Assembly (NCBI GenBank): GCA_027487435.1
Contig: JAIYDP010000366.1
Span: forward strand, 1 to 33,874
DNA: 33,874 nucleotides
Reading direction: 5' to 3'
Origin: Verrucomicrobiaceae bacterium
GTDB taxonomy: Bacteria > Verrucomicrobiota > Verrucomicrobiia > Verrucomicrobiales > Akkermansiaceae
Both the position numbers and the translations under genes were made by a program. How positions within the stretch are numbered: the stretch's first letter is position 1; each line of letters starts with the position of its first letter. Below the pieces are notes generated by a model that had not been told where the DNA came from, did not search any database, and worked only from the letters and a program-made list of their open reading frames with translations. Of this stretch, positions 31,325 to 33,874 are shown one piece after another.

Positions 31325-32821
31325 TCAAGCCTGCGGCGGAATTGCTTTGTACACGAGAGCTTCCTCCTCCTCTTCTGCGTCCTCGCTCGGATAGATGAGG
31401 AGGTGAGCTTTCGCGAAAAGGACATAGAAGAGAGCGCCGAATAGATAGACGCCAACGGAAAGAAAGAACACAATCCGCCACGACATTTCGCAACTTGCTG
31501 TCAGCGGCTTCGGATCGTCTTCTGTCGGGCATCCCCCCTGATCCAATATGTAGCCTGTCAGGATGGGGCTGAGAATGCCTGGAATGGTTCCAAACATGTT
31601 GCCCAACCCTTTCAAGATGCCAACGTACCTCGGCGCAATGTCGAGATGGTTTACTGCGCAGCCCCCGTCAATGAAGCCAGAAAACCCAATTGCGATCGAA
31701 AATATGATGACGCATGCTGTCCTATCAGAAATAAAGGGAAGGATGGAGAGGCCGATCGCGGGGATGAGAAAGGCGATCAAGGTGAATGCCTTTCTGATCA
31801 ACACCAGGCTGTGTCCGCCGTGAGCAAGTTTGTCCGCAAGAAAGCCTGACACAAGAGCGCCAACGAGTTGCGTGAGGTAGGGCGTCACAGCGAGGAAGCC
31901 CGTCGATTCAAAGTCATATCCGAGCATCATTTCAAAGTATTCGGGAAGAAACGTTAAGAAAGTGTAGAAGGCAAAATTTGAGGCGAAATTCGTGACTACA
32001 AGCGACCAAACTGGCATGGACGTGAGGATCTGTTTCCATGGCACAACAACAGCTCGGTCTGGCTTGAGCTGGCGGATGAGGAAGGCCCGTTCTTCGCTTG
32101 CAATGCGAGGATGCTGCTGAGGGGATGAAAACATGAACGCATACCAAGCGACCCCGACGAGGACTGAAATAACTGCATTTGAGTAAAAGACGGTGCGCCA
32201 TCCGAAGGACGACACAACTTCGGCGGTGGAGGCCATTGTGATCGCAGTGGCAACGTAACTCCCACAATCGACAACGGAGGCACCTCGAGCTCGCTCGAAA
32301 GGAGGAAGCCATCTTCCAAGGAGGTTGAAGGCAGACGGGTAGGTGACTCCCTGGTAAAGTAAGCGAAATGTTTGAAAGTAGAGAAACCTGGGCCAACCCA
32401 AGGAAAACTCGGACAGAAATTATACCATAGAGACTAGAAGCACTGAGAGGAGTGAGTGCTGTTGAGACAGAGGCAAGGGCGATCGAAACGCCAAGAACAA
32501 TCTTGCCTCCGTAGTGTGTGGCCAGCCAGCCCCCCATGATTTCTGATTTTGTCACCTCATTGGTTGGCCGGACTTACGAGTGCACATGTAGCCCCAAAAG
32601 AAAGAGGACAACACCAGTCCTTTCGTCGAATTGTCCCAATGCTCCTCATGCGCCATTCCTTGCGATCCTGTTATCGCAATGGACAAATTCGCTCGAAGCT
32701 GGTAAGCATTGAACACCGCAAGGAAGCATAAAATGACAATGCCCCATCTCGTTGACAATTTCTCATTGCCATTGCCAGACAGCAACAGGGGCTCAGGCTC
32801 CTCCGAGCTGTTCACAGTCAT
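31325..32821 (-). CDS. SLC17-type major facilitator transporter
   Basis: An MFS anion transporter of the SLC17 group (sialin, phosphate and vesicular glutamate/nucleotide carriers). Spliced length is 474 residues, normal for the family. The N-terminus has a short acidic cytosolic part with a possible sorting dileucine (EPEPLLLSG), then TM1 and the family pattern YQLRANLSIAI, TKGLVLSSFFWGYM and QIMGGWLATHYGGK, followed by RVFLGLAQGVTYPSAFNLL and RWLPPFERARG (the conserved Arg between TM4 and TM5). About ten further hydrophobic spans follow, with VVTNFASNFAFYTFLTFLPE and ILKGLGNMFGTIPGILSPIL. The tail is acidic (PSEDAEEEEEALVY). Two introns: 32543-32577 (35) and 32351-32387 (37). Substrate cannot be told from sequence. 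Confidence 0.92.
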
Positions 32822-32908
32822 CTACGACTCTAACAAAGATCAACATTATTTATTTATCAAAATGCCTTACACATTGCCCAAAAGCTGAATGGCTTCTTCA
32901 CCAATTTC

Positions 32909-32927
32909 GAGAGGAGAGGAGAGGAGA
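32909..32927. repeat. Short GAGGA microsatellite
   Basis: About three and a half units of a 5-bp repeat (GAGGA) lie at the 3' end of the kinase pseudogene. Confidence 0.7.
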
Positions 32928-32929
32928 AG

Positions 32930-33655
32930 TCAAAGTAGCGCCTGAGGAACCTCTCCCACCTCTGAATTGGCCCAAATCGGCTCAAGAGCTTGGTGGTCCT
33001 CGAGTCTTTTGGACGTACTCACGCTCATTCCTATCCCTTCTGGTGGCAGGTCCTCAACATCATCGCTTGGAAGCAATAATTTTTCGCTTTGGATTAGCTC
33101 AGACTTAAGCGTGTGAAGAATGCCAATGAATGCGGTTCTCTTTGATGCATCAAGCTGCTAGCATCGTTACATCAAATCCATCGACGCTTCTCCAAACTCC
33201 CTGCAGCCTCTTCCGATTGAAGGCCGTCCGCCGCTAGAAATGTATTCGATTTGCTAAAGTGGCCCAACTGGAAAATCTCTGTTCGTTTCGCATGGGGTCA
33301 AGCGCTCCATCACCTCCCACATGACAATCCCGAAGCTGTAGATGTCGACGCTTTCATCATAATTGCCCTTCCCTTGCAGGACTTCCTGCGGTGTTAATTT
33401 GCCTCATACGCTGCTGTCATTGTTGTGTTGACCGAGGACTGCCCAAAGGCGAACAGCCGGCGAGAGGTTGACGCTGCGATCACAAAGAGTCGCAAGCAGC
33501 GTCCCTCCCTGAATGAATTCCATGACGGGGCATGGAGGCTCGACGACAACTCCAAGCAGCTGAAGCCACTTGTGCAACGACACCTCCGTGCTGAAAGCGC
33601 TCTCTTTCGTCAGACTATACAGCTGCTTCAAGGCCACAAACAAGCGCTGCAGCAT
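32930..33655 (-). pseudogene. Decayed tyrosine-kinase-like protein kinase
   Basis: One reading frame from 33655 to 32930 encodes recognisable kinase pieces in order: the VAIK-like strand FVALKQLYSLT, LLGVVVEPPCPVMEFIQGG (hinge), LSPAVRLWAVLGQ, EVLQGKGNYDESVDIYSFG (subdomains VIII-IX), GIVMWEVMERLTP, SGGRPSI and QLDASKRTAFIGILHTLKSE (subdomain XI). The same frame is cut by four stops at 33404-33406, 33254-33256, 33167-33169 and 33158-33160. The last falls where kinases have the Trp of RCW. The glycine loop, the catalytic HRD loop and the DFG motif are absent: the sequence jumps from LGQ to EVLQGKG. No GT-AG intron of normal size removes the stops. The family looks like TKL/receptor-like kinases of protists (GVVVEPPCPVMEF). 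It cannot be an active kinase as read. Confidence 0.85.
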
Positions 33656-33874
33656 CCATCACGCAGCACCATCGTTGGATGCTCTGAAACGGCGCAGTTG
33701 TCGGCAGCATGCGGCGCCCGGAGTGATGGTTGGAAAAAAACATAACTGAAAATAACAAATAAACCTTGATAACTAACAATAAAAATTGGTTTATTAACAG
33801 ATTGAACCACCTAATTTTAAATTAATAATTTATTATTAATTTTCAGTAAGTTAATTTTGTTAAACAAAAACAAT
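33656..33874. other. Non-coding right edge, strongly AT-rich from about 33740
   Basis: The first 80 bp have no clear homology and may be decayed upstream kinase sequence. From about 33740 to the window end the DNA becomes almost entirely A and T, with runs such as TTAAATTAATAATTTATTATT, unlike any other part of the window. No gene, tRNA or inverted terminal repeat was seen. It could be a contig end, a true intergenic AT island or the edge of an inserted element. Confidence 0.6.

Noticed and set aside
1..33874. Stop codons completed by polyadenylation, as in Blastocystis
   Set aside because: Every gene with a clear C-terminus has a genomic stop codon, and the GT-rich downstream signal linked to that mechanism was not seen at gene ends.
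1..33874. Ciliate-type genetic code (tiny introns suggested it)
   Set aside because: TAA ends COPA, PHPT1, ACP and both sphingomyelinases, TAG ends prohibitin, and TGA ends TPI, CHMP5, SLC17 and ABCG at expected positions. In-frame stops occur only in the kinase pseudogene.
1..33874. tRNA, rRNA, CRISPR arrays, bacterial operons, terminators, insertion sequences
   Set aside because: Scanning found no tRNA-like T-arm with matching acceptor stem, no regular spaced repeats beyond the 16-bp one, and no transposase. Bacterial signals do not apply to this spliced eukaryotic DNA.

Overview
This is a protein-dense piece of nuclear DNA from a unicellular eukaryote. About 17 protein genes lie on both strands with gaps of 24-480 bp, and almost all are broken by extremely short spliceosomal introns. 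By aligning conserved protein motifs across frame breaks I placed about 85 introns. Nearly all are 29-40 nt (commonly 32-38); a few reach 45-64 nt. Nearly all run GT to AG, and many carry a YTGAC or YTAAY branch-point-like motif near the 3' end. TAA, TAG and TGA all act as stops, so the code is standard. HYDIN argues for a motile 9+2 flagellum; a phosphopantetheine-type ACP with a presequence-like N-terminus and a prohibitin argue for a mitochondrion-type organelle. The COPA C-terminus with two CxxC pairs, and an ABCG protein with a cysteine-rich ectodomain, point away from animals and fungi. I infer a flagellated protist with a compact genome (stramenopile or another SAR-type lineage is my guess), but I cannot name it.

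Layout. 1-6917 (-): N-terminal part of HYDIN, running off the left edge. 7123-11244 (+): complete coatomer alpha subunit with 11 introns. 11328-12095 (-): an unrecognised one-pass membrane coiled-coil protein. 12435-13256 (-): a secreted metallo-beta-lactamase-fold hydrolase, only 29 bp from the divergent start of a THEP1/NTPase_1-like P-loop NTPase (13286-14008, +). 13946-15143 (-): a prohibitin-2-type protein, then a small ankyrin protein (15178-15763, +) and a 2-phosphoglycerate-kinase-like P-loop protein (15912-17129, +). 17154-19164 (-) and 20648-22692 (-): two paralogous saposin-B/metallophosphatase proteins of the acid sphingomyelinase family. Between them lie an uncertain small gene, a RING-CH protein (19647-20069, -) and a phosphohistidine phosphatase (20226-20651, +). 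22740-28785 (-): a very large ABCG transporter with a cysteine-rich ectodomain and an unusual extra membrane segment. 29106-29459 (+): acyl carrier protein. 29536-30416 (-): triosephosphate isomerase. 30485-31251 (+): CHMP5 (ESCRT-III). 31325-32821 (-): an SLC17-type transporter. 32930-33655 (-): a decayed protein kinase pseudogene next to a very AT-rich right edge.

The genes do not form a pathway operon. They are mostly housekeeping and trafficking functions (COPI coat, ESCRT-III, RING-CH ligase, secreted lipid and phosphate hydrolases, transporters), packed head-to-head and tail-to-tail. The most striking features are architectural: the uniform miniature introns, two convergent genes whose stop codons share one TTAA, a 29-bp divergent promoter, two sphingomyelinase paralogs sharing eight intron positions, and an ABCG transporter with about six added transmembrane segments. 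Two conserved genes, and one uncertain gene, show a one-base frame discrepancy next to a G or C run; these look more like sequence errors than biology.
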